DNA of 54,289 nt from Nitrospirota bacterium (GCA_015233365.1 JADFXU010000011.1:1-54289), one strand, 5' to 3'; numbered from the stretch's first letter, positions 35,684 to 43,798 are shown. A program made the numbers and translations. Notes: a model not told the origin generated them from the sequence alone.

Positions 35684-36005
35684 AACCCCTAATCGACTGG
35701 CAAAGGCAATGCTTGAGACAGCCAAGGATATGCGACAGGCAGGCTTTCTTAATAAAGCAGCTTATGAGAAAATTACTATGCGTCATATTGGCCTCAAGAA
35801 GAAGGCCGAAGCAAAACCGATAAGCGGCAAAGATATTCGTAAGATGCGCGAACGGGCTCACATGAGCCAGGCAGTTTTTGCACACTATCTCAACGTAACA
35901 GTTGGGTACGTGTCGCAATTAGAGCGTGATGAAAAGCGTCCAACAGGTGCAGCACTCGTATTGCTGGACGTGATTCGCCGCAAGGGTATTGAGGCTATCC
36001 TATAA
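35670..36005 (+). CDS. HigA-type antitoxin with XRE helix-turn-helix
   Basis: 111 residues from ATG 35670 (GTG at 35667 possible), with GGAGG upstream. The N-terminal half is a charged helical region. The C-terminal half is a Cro/CI-type HTH: ISGKDIRKMRERAHMSQAVF then AHYLNVTVGYVSQLERDEKR. It should neutralise the toxin and repress the operon. The overlap with the toxin gene supports coupled translation. Confidence 0.85.
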   Translation: MTKNKTPNRLAKAMLETAKDMRQAGFLNKAAYEKITMRHIGLKKKAEAKPISGKDIRKMRERAHMSQAVFAHYLNVTVGYVSQLERDEKRPTGAALVLLDVIRRKGIEAIL

Positions 36006-36174
36006 TCGTATATATGCATGCTTGAAGCGCGGTGGTGTGCCGAGAAAATGGTGCAGTAGACGAAAATTGCCAATATTAACTAATTGTAAAATAGGCTAAA
36101 TAGTATGGTGGGTGCATGGTTCGAGCCCCGTCCGCCCCGCCAGCATTTTGCTTTATTTGTCAATCTATTTGTTG

Positions 36175-36246
36175 TGTCGCGGAACCATAAATTGTCGCAA
36201 ACGACAGATTATGGTTCTTTTACATGGTGCGACAAATTATGTTTCC
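36175..36246. repeat. Triple copy of a ~19-bp motif, IS-end-like
   Basis: The motif GGAACCATAAATTGTCGCA occurs at 36181-36199, a shorter inverted copy lies at 36203-36217, and another inverted copy at 36228-36246 (17 of 19 matching). It begins right after attR with TGTCGC. Terminal arrays of several transposase-binding repeats are typical of IS21-type elements, so this may be an isolated IS end. No transposase ORF is near. Confidence 0.5.
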
Positions 36247-36611
36247 GATCTTTTTCTGAAATTATCTGCAGTAATTGCGATTTTGGTTGTGCGGCGCGCC
36301 TTTAGTTATTGTCTATGGTTTTCTCCAAAAGGCTGCCTTAGAGACGCACCCATCAAATTCGATGTCTTCCTGAAAGCTGAAACCCTCGGCATGGCCGATA
36401 TGTTTTTTGGGCAGCTCCACCTTCTACACGCACATTTTATTATTGATTATATCCGCGGATTACTGGTAGAAATATATAACCTCGGCAGAGGCTTAAATTA
36501 TGATAGTGGGTCTGAACAGGGAAAAATGGGATGTGTCCCTAATCCCACTATTTTGGACAGCAATGATTACTATAGAAATGTTGGCTAAGCAGATTCCTGA
36601 TCGGGGGCGCT
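36247..36611. other. Gene-free stretch with a nested hairpin
   Basis: No convincing gene; the plus-strand frame running through it starts in the attR repeat and looks fortuitous. At 36503-36551 a nested hairpin occurs: ATAGTGGG/CCCACTAT outside, AGGGA/TCCCT inside, a shape seen at REP/IS200-type ends. It probably consists of decayed mobile DNA. Confidence 0.5.
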
Positions 36612-38369
36612 ATGCGAATGGATTGTATCATTAGGCGCGTTTGTCTGTTGCTATGCGGGATCGTGATCCTGTTAACAGGACTCACCGAACCGGCGCCGGC
36701 GGAGAACCTGGTGTTGCCGCCGGGCCAGATCAGCGTCGGGCCGGTGTTCCGGCGGAATGGCACGTCAGTGCCGTCAATCACCACAGGCTTTGACGCAAAC
36801 GCTTATCTTTTTTCTGTCCCGCCGACCCAATCCTTCTTGAATAATGCTCAGGCGGTGGTCGTGAATACCACCGCACCCACACAATACCTGCGTTTCTACA
36901 CTGCTGGAATCACCAATCCGGTTGGGGGTTTCATTGTCGGATCGAATGAGGTGCGCGGACTGAATGCGGCGCAGATCCGTGATCTGCTGGCGCTGCCTTA
37001 TCAGCCCGACTCCATCACTATCGTCGGGGTCCCCGCTGGAACCTGCATTCTGGTGGGGACGGCGGCGCCGATCCTTGGCAATTTTACCGCGAACCCCCCG
37101 AATATACCGGCACCGGGGCCATGGGGGCACGGAGGCGTGGCGCAGGCTTATCTGATCGGTACGAGCCCAAATCCGGGTTGCCAAAATCCACAATTTTTGC
37201 CGGGTGACGACTACGTCAACAGGCAGATCATCGGAGCAAATGCCCTTTGGTATAAGCCGAATGCCGGGGGCGGTAATGCGGGCGCCGTAGCAGGCGCACT
37301 TGATCACGCTATCCCGCCCCCGCTGTTCAGCGATATGGATAGCATTTACAATGCTCTTGACCTCCTCAACTATGGTGATCCCACGTCTCTGCGCCTGGCT
37401 TTGGCGCAACTCGATGGTGAGATTTATGCCGATGTGCCGTCGGTAGAGATCGCGATGGGGCAGATGTTCCTCCACGTCTTGCGAGACCAGACCCATTTGG
37501 CTCGCAGCTTTGTTGGACCCATGCCCGGCGATCGCGGGTTCCGGCCTTGGGTGAGCGGCTTTGGCGGCAGTGGATCATTAAATGGCGATGGCAATACCCA
37601 TAATCTAAGTTTTGGGGGTGGCGGGATGGCAGCCGGTATGGATTATCGTTTCGGCCCGGCTCTGCAAGCGGGAGTCGCTGCAGGCTATGCGCACAGTGCG
37701 TTCAATACGAATGGCATTTCCGGCAGCGGCGGCCTCGATAGTTATGCAGTCGGATCTTATGCCGGCTATGCTGTCGGGGCATTTTACGTCGATGCCGCGC
37801 TCGGCTATTCCTATAACAGTGCCGGTGTGAACCGCGTCATCGAATTTCCCGGTGTGACTCGGGTGGGGTCTGCCAATCCGGTAGCCAATGCATTCCTGTC
37901 AAGCACAGAGGCCGGCTATCATTTCCCATTAAATGATAGAACAACGGCAACTCCATTCGCTTCGTTCCAAGGGATTGTGGTCCGGCAGAACGGATTCGCT
38001 GAGGGCGGCGCTGGCGCGATTAACCTGAATGTCAGCGGTCTCACTGCTGCTTTGGCGCTTAGCACTCTCGGAACGGAGCTCATGTATGACTTGCCGCTTG
38101 GTCTCGCGGCCCCGTTATCCTTTTCGGTACGCGCCGGCTGGGCGCATGATTACGCCGCAGTCAACCCCGGCGTCACAGCGAATTTCGAAGGGACGCCGGA
38201 CTCGAATTTCACGGTTAATAGCGTGCGCTGGCCGCGCGATGCAGGAGAGGTCAACGTCAGCTTCAGTTTGCCGCTGCGAAATGCGAAGATCTCTGTTCAG
38301 TACGACGGGACGCTGGCGAGCGGCGTGTCCATTCAGAGCGCGACCGCAGGTCTGCTCATCGCTTTTTGA
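36612..38369 (+). CDS. Autotransporter beta-domain outer-membrane protein, probably horizontally acquired
   Basis: 585 residues. A signal peptide (LLLCGIVILLTGLTEPAPAE) precedes a ~280-residue passenger rich in Pro, Gly, Asn and Thr. From about residue 300 comes an autotransporter barrel: FRPWVSGFGGSGSLNGDGNT, MAAGMDYRFGPALQAGVAAG, YAVGSYAGYAVGAFYVDAAL, and a last strand ending in Phe (SATAGLLIAF), as BAM substrates do. The barrel would export or display the passenger. Codon use is clearly GC-richer than in the flanks and the style resembles alphaproteobacterial autotransporters. It lies just beyond the tRNA-Asp element and the IS-like repeats. Confidence 0.85.
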   Translation: MRMDCIIRRVCLLLCGIVILLTGLTEPAPAENLVLPPGQISVGPVFRRNGTSVPSITTGFDANAYLFSVPPTQSFLNNAQAVVVNTTAPTQYLRFYTAGITNPVGGFIVGSNEVRGLNAAQIRDLLALPYQPDSITIVGVPAGTCILVGTAAPILGNFTANPPNIPAPGPWGHGGVAQAYLIGTSPNPGCQNPQFLPGDDYVNRQIIGANALWYKPNAGGGNAGAVAGALDHAIPPPLFSDMDSIYNALDLLNYGDPTSLRLALAQLDGEIYADVPSVEIAMGQMFLHVLRDQTHLARSFVGPMPGDRGFRPWVSGFGGSGSLNGDGNTHNLSFGGGGMAAGMDYRFGPALQAGVAAGYAHSAFNTNGISGSGGLDSYAVGSYAGYAVGAFYVDAALGYSYNSAGVNRVIEFPGVTRVGSANPVANAFLSSTEAGYHFPLNDRTTATPFASFQGIVVRQNGFAEGGAGAINLNVSGLTAALALSTLGTELMYDLPLGLAAPLSFSVRAGWAHDYAAVNPGVTANFEGTPDSNFTVNSVRWPRDAGEVNVSFSLPLRNAKISVQYDGTLASGVSIQSATAGLLIAF

Positions 38370-38675
38370 CTGCCCCAAATCCCCTCCTGTACGAATGACA
38401 ATAAAAATGTAATCGGGGGCATAATGCTTTGACATCGTCAGAAACTTAATAGATTGTGCCGATTTCGTGTCTAATAATCAGATATTTTGTGAACGCTATG
38501 CGCCTGCTCTTTTTGTTTATAATATCGGCAAGGGTCATTACCATATGGAACACTGGAACCTGGGCGCAAAAGCGTTGAAAGTTTTAGATCAAGGGTTTTT
38601 GACGTGCGAGGATATAGCCAATGGTTCACAATAGAAAGTTTTCTAAACACTGTAAATGGCGCTGGAGGGACGAAG
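38370..38675. other. Gene-poor stretch with one tiny ORF
   Basis: A 29-codon ORF at 38545-38634 (MEHWNLGAKALKVLDQGFL...) has no ribosome-binding site but reads like a protein N-terminus; it may be a remnant. A TATAAT-like -10 is seen near 38518-38523. Nothing else is recognisable. Confidence 0.35.
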
Positions 38676-38888
38676 ATGCTTGACACTTTAAAGTACTATA
38701 AAAAACTGATAGGGGCTGGGCTTCCTGAGCAGCAGGCTGAGGTTCATGTCGAAGCTTTTGCTGCGGCCATTGCCGGTAAAATTGATATTATCAAGTACGA
38801 GCAAAGGCTGAGGGAAGCCGGTATACCGGGAAAACATGCAGAAGCTATGGCTAATATAGTTCAGGATATTATGATCAAAATATCATAG
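38676..38888 (+). CDS. Small DUF1640-like protein
   Basis: 70 residues from the ATG at 38676, chosen because GGAGGGA at 38664-38670 gives proper spacing; the frame is open further upstream. The sequence (LDTLKYYKKLIGAGLPEQQA, then EVHVEAFAAAI, KYEQRLREAGIPGKHAEAM) has the 'addLkaaGfpeeqAea' pattern of DUF1640/CCDC90-type proteins, with two related halves. The usual coiled coil and membrane anchor of longer members are missing. Function unknown. Confidence 0.6.
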   Translation: MLDTLKYYKKLIGAGLPEQQAEVHVEAFAAAIAGKIDIIKYEQRLREAGIPGKHAEAMANIVQDIMIKIS

Positions 38889-38954
38889 AACTGTTCTAAC
38901 ATCCTGTATCTGCGTGTCCCACGAGGTTTTAATTTTTTGGAGTTTGCTGCGCAG

Positions 38955-39296
38955 CTAGGCCCTGAAAATAAAATAGACCGCTCCCATGAGGCAGACCCCT
39001 GCCCAGATATAGTCGAGCTTCACCGGCTGGTTCATATAAACAACTGCAAAGGGCACGAATACAGAAAGTGTTACAACTTCCTGTAAAATCTTCAACTGCG
39101 GCAATGTCATCGCTGTATATCCAATACGGTTAGCAGGCACCTGGAACATATATTCCACCGAAGCGATGCCCCAACTCACCAGTGCAGCTATGTACCATGT
39201 CCTGTTGCCCAGGTTCTTCAGATGCGCATACCACGCAAAGGTCATGAAGACATTAGAGCACAGGAGGAGGATGGTTGTTTTTAGTAAAACAGGCAT
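38955..39296 (-). CDS. DUF486 / DMT-family small membrane protein
   Basis: 113 residues from ATG 39296 (GAGGTGA upstream; the longer frame to 39335 lacks such a site). Four membrane helices with family segments LLLCSNVFMTFAWYAHLK, ASVEYMFQVPANRIGY, LPQLKILQEVVTLSVFV and YIWAGVCLMGAVYFIF. DUF486 proteins are relatives of small multidrug/drug-metabolite transporters with no assigned substrate. Confidence 0.9.
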   Translation of the reverse strand: MPVLLKTTILLLCSNVFMTFAWYAHLKNLGNRTWYIAALVSWGIASVEYMFQVPANRIGYTAMTLPQLKILQEVVTLSVFVPFAVVYMNQPVKLDYIWAGVCLMGAVYFIFRA

Positions 39297-39376
39297 ATTG
39301 TTCACCTCACTGACAATCGAAAATAAATCCTCCACGACAAAATTAAACTCCGCATTTGAAAATAGGGAGCGGCAAT

Positions 39377-40387
39377 CTATTTCTCACGAACAAGGCGGAA
39401 GCCTGCACTGTATGCAATCTCGGAGGGTTTGGCGCTGCTGCGTGCGGAACAGCGGGCGAAACGCGCTGAAAGGTTCCAACTGCCGCCCCGGATGACCCGG
39501 TTGCTCCCTCTTCCTCTTATGCAGATAGGATTGTCTTTCTCCTGGTTCTGATAGCAATCCGGCGCATAGTCGTCCTCAACCCATTCCCATACATTTCCGC
39601 TCATATCGTACAATCCCTGGCCGTTTGGTTTAGCCTTACCTGCGGCATGGGGCCTGCCGCCGGAGTTTGAGCCGAACCACGCATATTCCCCAAGCGCCGT
39701 CTCGTTTCCTGTTCCAGCCCATTTCTCTTTTTTGCCTCCGCTTCTGCAGGCGTATTCCCACTCAGCCTCCGTGGGAAGGCGAAACCTGTAGGCACTGTTT
39801 TTCTTTTCCAGTGCAGTGATAAAATTCTGCGTGTTCTGCCAACTTATATTTTCCACCGGATAACTCTTTCCTTCTTTGAAGGATGACGGATTTTTTCCCA
39901 TAAGGCTTACCCATTGTCCCTGCGTTACCTCATACTTGCTCATGTAGAAATCGTTGACGCATACCTCATGTACCGGCTTTTCATCGGCATCTCCATCCCC
40001 GTATATGTCTCCCATGCTATAGCACCCGCCGGGAATAAAGACGAACTCCATGCCGGTTGCCGGATCAGTGTACTTCGCAGGAGACTTCGGCAGAGGGATA
40101 TCATTTTGTGCGGCAGGCGCAGGCACTGATCCGCGGTTGTCCGGGACCTTTGTTTTTCCTGCCCGGGAAAGCATTGCTTCCACAAAAGTGCGCACTTCCT
40201 GTCCCTTATAGTAATACACGGCAACGGCGATAAACAGCAGGATCAGAGCGAGCATCACCTTTCTTCCCGGTTTACGTTTCGGTCTGCCCCCGAGCAGAGG
40301 AGGCACCACGGCATTGAGAGGCTGCCTGCAATAAGGACAGTAGTTTAAGGGGTTCCTGATGAAATTACCGCAGTTTGGACAATTCAT
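39377..40387 (-). CDS. Zinc-ribbon membrane protein with SUMF1/formylglycine-generating-enzyme-like domain
   Basis: 336 residues. It begins with a zinc ribbon (CPNCGNFI...CPYCRQ, Cys3/6/17/20), then one membrane helix (~44-60, VMLALILLFIAVAVYYY), a Pro/Ala linker and a SUMF1-type domain (~105-336): MEFVFIPGGCYSMGD, YEVTQGQWVSLMG, RLPTEAEWEYACR, DMSGNVWEWVEDDY, RVIRGGSWNLSARFARC. The usual paired catalytic Cys region of true formylglycine-generating enzymes is only half kept (one Cys in FARCSARSS), so a binding or different enzymatic role is likely. It is the last gene of the leftward kinase-PP2C-vWA operon, 12 bp after the kinase, and shares the zinc-ribbon theme with it. Confidence 0.85.
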   Translation of the reverse strand: MNCPNCGNFIRNPLNYCPYCRQPLNAVVPPLLGGRPKRKPGRKVMLALILLFIAVAVYYYKGQEVRTFVEAMLSRAGKTKVPDNRGSVPAPAAQNDIPLPKSPAKYTDPATGMEFVFIPGGCYSMGDIYGDGDADEKPVHEVCVNDFYMSKYEVTQGQWVSLMGKNPSSFKEGKSYPVENISWQNTQNFITALEKKNSAYRFRLPTEAEWEYACRSGGKKEKWAGTGNETALGEYAWFGSNSGGRPHAAGKAKPNGQGLYDMSGNVWEWVEDDYAPDCYQNQEKDNPICIRGRGSNRVIRGGSWNLSARFARCSARSSAKPSEIAYSAGFRLVREK

Positions 40388-40399
40388 GGATCGCCGGCC

Positions 40400-41602
40400 C
40401 TACACCATATCCACCACTGGCATTCCGCAGTTGGGGCAATTGTTAAAATCGAATTCCACCGATACCCCGCACAGAGAACACCAGATGGTTGCGCTTTGCA
40501 GCGTTTGGAGCGCTGTCTCGGAGCCGGGAACAGGCAGAAGCACCTGATGCCCTGGAAAGAATGTCTGGGGAAAGTAATCCATATCCATCCTGCACCAGGG
40601 GCAATAGCTTAAATTGTCAACGTAGAAATGATTCCTGTTCGTGCCGCACTCCTTCAGTGTGTCAATGGCATCACGCAGGGCATCAAGCCACTCCCTGGCT
40701 GTCGGCCTCCTTGAAGGATCTTTGTGTCCATCTACGAAACACCGGGAGAAAAGGGTCTTGAGGGATAACGGCATTATTTCGTATGAGGGGGCGTAGTCCG
40801 GCGGCTGGACATTATTGTCGCCGCAGTAAGGGAAGAATCCCTTGATTATTTTCCCCTCAGTCGAGGGAGTGTTGTCCAGTAGCGGGCCTTTTGCCTGGTA
40901 CGGATGCGCTCCCATCATGAGGAACTTGAAGATGAGTATGCCGAGGGCGAAACGGTCGGAATAAATTCTATCGTGATCGCTGTCTTTGAAATTTACGGAA
41001 TGAAGCTCCGGAGGGAGAAACTCGCCGGTCCCCACACGGGTGTAGAAGACCTTTTCGGTGGCGCTGTCTCTGATCTGGAACGAATCGCAGTCTACAAAAG
41101 TGATAAGAGTATTAGGTGAAACAAGAATGTTGCTTTCTCTCAAGTCCCCGATGCAGTGGCCTTTTTGATGGACGGCAGTAACCGCGTTTGCTATGTTGTA
41201 CGCGGCTGTCATCAGGTATTTCCAGGTGAAGGTGCCCCCGAATTCCCTAATCCTGTCGGCCGGATCGTAAAAGGTATGGCTTTCCTTGAAGACTTTTGTG
41301 TCGATGAAGGGCATCGTATAGCCTGCGAAGCGCGTACCCGCACGGTCAAAATAAAGCACCTCGATGGGCCATGCAATGGACCGGTATCCTATGATCGCCC
41401 AGGTGGGATCCTCGGGAGCGTTCCTGATCATGGCAATGATCTTGTCAGCAAGTTCGTCGGTTATGGATTTGGTGTAATATATTTTTGCGCATACGAAATG
41501 ATTGCCCTTTAATGAGTATATTCTGCCCTCTCCCCCGCTTTTACGGGTTTTGCTCAGGGTCAGTTCCAGGCCCTCTTTGTTATAAACTTTCAGTTCGGTC
41601 AT
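40400..41602 (-). CDS. TerY-P-type protein kinase with C-terminal zinc ribbons
   Basis: 400 residues. The kinase fold is divergent: SGGEGRIYSL (Gly loop), CAKIYY (Lys), GDLRESNILV (catalytic loop with Asp, Arg, Asn; His of HRD replaced by Gly), VDCDSF in place of DFG, and FLPPELH for the APE motif. After residue ~300 come Cys pairs CPWC and CSLC/CPNC forming two zinc-ribbon-like units. Such kinases accompany a TerY-like vWA protein and a PP2C phosphatase in the 'TerY-P triad' of tellurite/stress-response loci. All three occur here in a row; the start overlaps the PP2C gene by 23 bp. Confidence 0.85.
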   Translation of the reverse strand: MTELKVYNKEGLELTLSKTRKSGGEGRIYSLKGNHFVCAKIYYTKSITDELADKIIAMIRNAPEDPTWAIIGYRSIAWPIEVLYFDRAGTRFAGYTMPFIDTKVFKESHTFYDPADRIREFGGTFTWKYLMTAAYNIANAVTAVHQKGHCIGDLRESNILVSPNTLITFVDCDSFQIRDSATEKVFYTRVGTGEFLPPELHSVNFKDSDHDRIYSDRFALGILIFKFLMMGAHPYQAKGPLLDNTPSTEGKIIKGFFPYCGDNNVQPPDYAPSYEIMPLSLKTLFSRCFVDGHKDPSRRPTAREWLDALRDAIDTLKECGTNRNHFYVDNLSYCPWCRMDMDYFPQTFFPGHQVLLPVPGSETALQTLQSATIWCSLCGVSVEFDFNNCPNCGMPVVDMV

Positions 41603-42371
41603 CGCGTTGTCCGTCTAAAACAGCCAATACCAGCGTTTTGTCGTCCTCGGAGTACTCGCTGATCTTGTCGGAGGAAAGGAACTCGCTCAGTTCTTGTTTG
41701 CCTTTCTCAAGATCGTCGATTTCCGCTGCATAAGAGAATACAGGATTAAAGAATTTTTCAAAGGGTTCGTATCCGTCTGCCGTCTTTAGAAGCGTCGATC
41801 TCTGGCATCCGTCGGTAAAGACCGCCAAATATTCGGCGCCCGAGCATGCCTCAGCACTGGAAATGTTTGCCTGCCAGTCGCTGCAGGTAATGGGTGTTAC
41901 CTCATTGGCATACTCGGAATCCAATGGCCCGGACAGGAGCACTAATGAACCGTCGATCCGGGCGACCACGGCACCATCCCCGATCTGCGCAGTGTAAATG
42001 CGATCTTTGCAGAACAATAAGGTAATAAGGGTTGTCGCCATATCACTCAGCCGGAATCCTTCCCTTAGCGCGGTCTCTTCGAGACTTTCTCTGGCTGCCT
42101 GCATCATTTTAATCGGGATTTCCGAAAGATCCAGTTCATCCCCGGAAGTATGCCATAGAATGTTTTTCGCAACGGCCACCGCCGCTTCGACCGATAGCCG
42201 GGAACCGAGATCCGACAAGGGAACACTTCCGAGTCCGTCGGCAACGGCTATGACACCGCAATCCTCTGATACAATCTGATAGAGACATGCATCCTGACAA
42301 GGAAGCCCTTCCTGAATATGGAGAGAACCGATGACCGTAGCGCCAAAAATATAAGGGGGCACGATTGCCAA
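41580..42371 (-). CDS. PP2C-family protein phosphatase
   Basis: 263 residues from TTG (GTG three codons later is an alternative). Metal-binding Asp motifs of PP2C are present: CQDACLYQ, VADGLGSVPLSDLGSRLSVE, TTLITLLFCKDRIYTAQIGD with GDG, FTDGCQRS, and EDDKTLVLAVLD near the end. It should remove phosphates placed by the adjacent kinase. It lies between the vWA and kinase genes (13-bp gap, 23-bp overlap), so the three are translated together. Confidence 0.88.
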   Translation of the reverse strand: MAIVPPYIFGATVIGSLHIQEGLPCQDACLYQIVSEDCGVIAVADGLGSVPLSDLGSRLSVEAAVAVAKNILWHTSGDELDLSEIPIKMMQAARESLEETALREGFRLSDMATTLITLLFCKDRIYTAQIGDGAVVARIDGSLVLLSGPLDSEYANEVTPITCSDWQANISSAEACSGAEYLAVFTDGCQRSTLLKTADGYEPFEKFFNPVFSYAAEIDDLEKGKQELSEFLSSDKISEYSEDDKTLVLAVLDGQRDDRTESL

Positions 42372-42384
42372 CGTAGCAGATCAG

Positions 42385-43080
42385 CTAGGCGGTCTCTACT
42401 TCTCCCCAGCCATCGGGGGCGGTAGGATTATCCAGGGGTACGATATCCCCGACCTTCGAGGCGGAAGTCCTCCGGGTGCTTTTGGACAACCAGCTGAACA
42501 TCTCCCTGAATTTGTCTTTCTTGAGTTTCAGGGGCGGCCTGTTCTGCGGTGTCAGTTCTCTGAGTATCTGCATGTTCGCAGGTTCGACTCCCGCGGCGAA
42601 AAACAGGAACTTCTTGCCGCTCTCTCCCTCGTGAATCCTGCTTACAACCGAGTTCCATTTGGGATCACCGGGCTTCATATCGGTCGGCTCTCCGTCGGTG
42701 ATCATGAATATCCAGGGCCGGTAGTAGTCCACCCCCCTGATCTTATACTCGTTCTTCCGCTGCTCGATAAGATCCATTGCCGTGCTCAGCGCATATCCCA
42801 TAGGGGTCAGGCCCTCTGCGGTCAACTGCATGTCAGTCATATTTTCCACAGACGAGAAGTCCTGCACAATTTTTACTTCTTCTCCGAAAGTGATAATGGC
42901 CAGATCGACCCGTTTCCGGGCCAGATCGTCCTGCAATATGTCTTCCTTGAAGAAGTTCAGACCTTCGTTCAATTGTCTGATTTTATCTCCCTCCATCGAA
43001 CCGGAAGTGTCCAGCAAGAGCAGGGTAGCGCAATGCGGGTGCTGGGGGTTTGCAATCTCGACTTCATTCAATTGGGACAC
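42385..43080 (-). CDS. TerY-like von Willebrand factor A domain protein
   Basis: 231 residues from GTG 43080, with AGGAGG six bases upstream. One vWA domain with an intact MIDAS: DTSGSMEGDK, Thr in GLTPMGYAL, and Asp in MITDGEPTD. The length and ending (after KFREMFSWLSKSTRRTSASK) fit TerY, the vWA component of tellurium-resistance-type systems, which probably binds a divalent metal and a phosphorylated partner. It is the first gene of the leftward operon. A divergent Fur-family gene begins 198 bp away. Confidence 0.85.
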   Translation of the reverse strand: MSQLNEVEIANPQHPHCATLLLLDTSGSMEGDKIRQLNEGLNFFKEDILQDDLARKRVDLAIITFGEEVKIVQDFSSVENMTDMQLTAEGLTPMGYALSTAMDLIEQRKNEYKIRGVDYYRPWIFMITDGEPTDMKPGDPKWNSVVSRIHEGESGKKFLFFAAGVEPANMQILRELTPQNRPPLKLKKDKFREMFSWLSKSTRRTSASKVGDIVPLDNPTAPDGWGEVETA

Positions 43081-43217
43081 GGCATACCTCCTACGTTGTT
43101 ATTACATCAATAGTAAGGACCTACAATAAAGTGAAACATGTTAACCAAATACGGTTAAGAGTGTCAAGCGGGCGGCCCCCGGTAACCCCTTGCCCTGACA
43201 CCTTTTCCACAAGAGAG

Positions 43218-43262
43218 TTGACAAATTAATGGACACCTGTTATTATTGATAACAAATATCAA
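43218..43262 (+). promoter_or_regulatory. Promoter and dyad operator of the Fur gene
   Basis: A consensus TTGACA (43218-43223), a 17-bp spacer and TATTAT (43241-43246), overlapped by the perfect dyad TTGATA-ACAAA-TATCAA (43246-43262). The dyad covers the transcription start, consistent with autorepression. Confidence 0.65.
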
Positions 43263-43277
43263 TATCAAGATAAATAT

Positions 43278-43709
43278 ATGCTTCCGAATGACGTTAAGAA
43301 CATATTCAGAAATTACATAAGAGAAAAAGGGTTGCGCAATACGAGGCAGAGAGAAGAAATTCTCGACGCATTCTTTTCTGCGGAGAAACATATTACTGTT
43401 GAAAAACTGTTTGCCTCGATAAAAGCAAAGAATCCCGGCATAGGCTACGCAACCGTCCACCGGAATCTGACTTTGCTGTGTGAATGCGGCCTTGCCGACG
43501 AAATGAAGATCGGCAGGCAGAAAACCAGGTATGAACCTAAATTCGGACAAAAGCATCATGACCATCTGATCTGTTTAAAATGCGGGCGGTTCATCGAGGT
43601 CAATGACAATAAAATAGAAAAGCTGCAGGATAAGCTTGCCGAACTGAACGATTTTATTCCCGTAAGGCACAAACTGGAGATATACGGCATATGTAAAGAC
43701 TGCAAATAA
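43278..43709 (+). CDS. fur: Fur-family iron regulator
   Basis: 143 residues. DNA-binding domain: GLRNTRQREEILDAFF and IGYATVHRNLTLLCECGL. Dimerisation/metal domain: KHHDHLICLKCGRFIEVND with CxxC, and a terminal CKDC. It differs clearly from the paralogue at 29515. It lies directly before feoB, whose upstream region has a near-canonical Fur box, so iron-dependent repression of ferrous uptake is the most likely role. PerR cannot be excluded. Confidence 0.88.
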   Translation: MLPNDVKNIFRNYIREKGLRNTRQREEILDAFFSAEKHITVEKLFASIKAKNPGIGYATVHRNLTLLCECGLADEMKIGRQKTRYEPKFGQKHHDHLICLKCGRFIEVNDNKIEKLQDKLAELNDFIPVRHKLEIYGICKDCK

Positions 43710-43728
43710 AAATTTTTGCTCTTCAGAT

Positions 43729-43746
43729 GATAATGAATATCATTAC
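43729..43746. promoter_or_regulatory. Fur box upstream of feoB
   Basis: GATAATGAATATCATTAC contains the perfect dyad TAATGA-ATA-TCATTA and closely matches the canonical Fur box (GATAATGATAATCATTATC). It lies about 50 bp before feoB. Confidence 0.75.
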
Positions 43747-43798
43747 TCTGAAAGATATTCCGATGATTAAAAATCCGCACAAGAGGTGAGAAATACAA

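Larger units (their letters stand above)
34515..36172. mobile_element. Remnant integrated element at tRNA-Asp, with attL and attR
   Basis: A 55-bp direct repeat brackets the segment: attL 34515-34569 (the last 25 bases of tRNA-Asp plus 30 bp downstream) and attR 36118-36172, with 54 of 55 positions equal. This is the classic trace of site-specific integration into a tRNA gene. The 1.6 kb between them carries a decayed replication initiator (minus strand) and a HigBA-type toxin-antitoxin pair (plus strand). No integrase is visible, so the element is fixed or needs one from elsewhere. Confidence 0.88.

Noticed and set aside
36112-36588. 158-codon plus-strand ORF after the tRNA-Asp element
   Set aside because: It starts inside the duplicated tRNA fragment, crosses IS-like repeats and has no ribosome-binding site or family resemblance.
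39377-40387. True formylglycine-generating enzyme for sulfatases
   Set aside because: The paired Cys of the active site is incomplete and no sulfatase gene is nearby; only a SUMF1-like fold is supported.
43164-43565. 133-codon minus-strand ORF opposite fur
   Set aside because: Antisense to an unmistakable Fur protein; no domain pattern.
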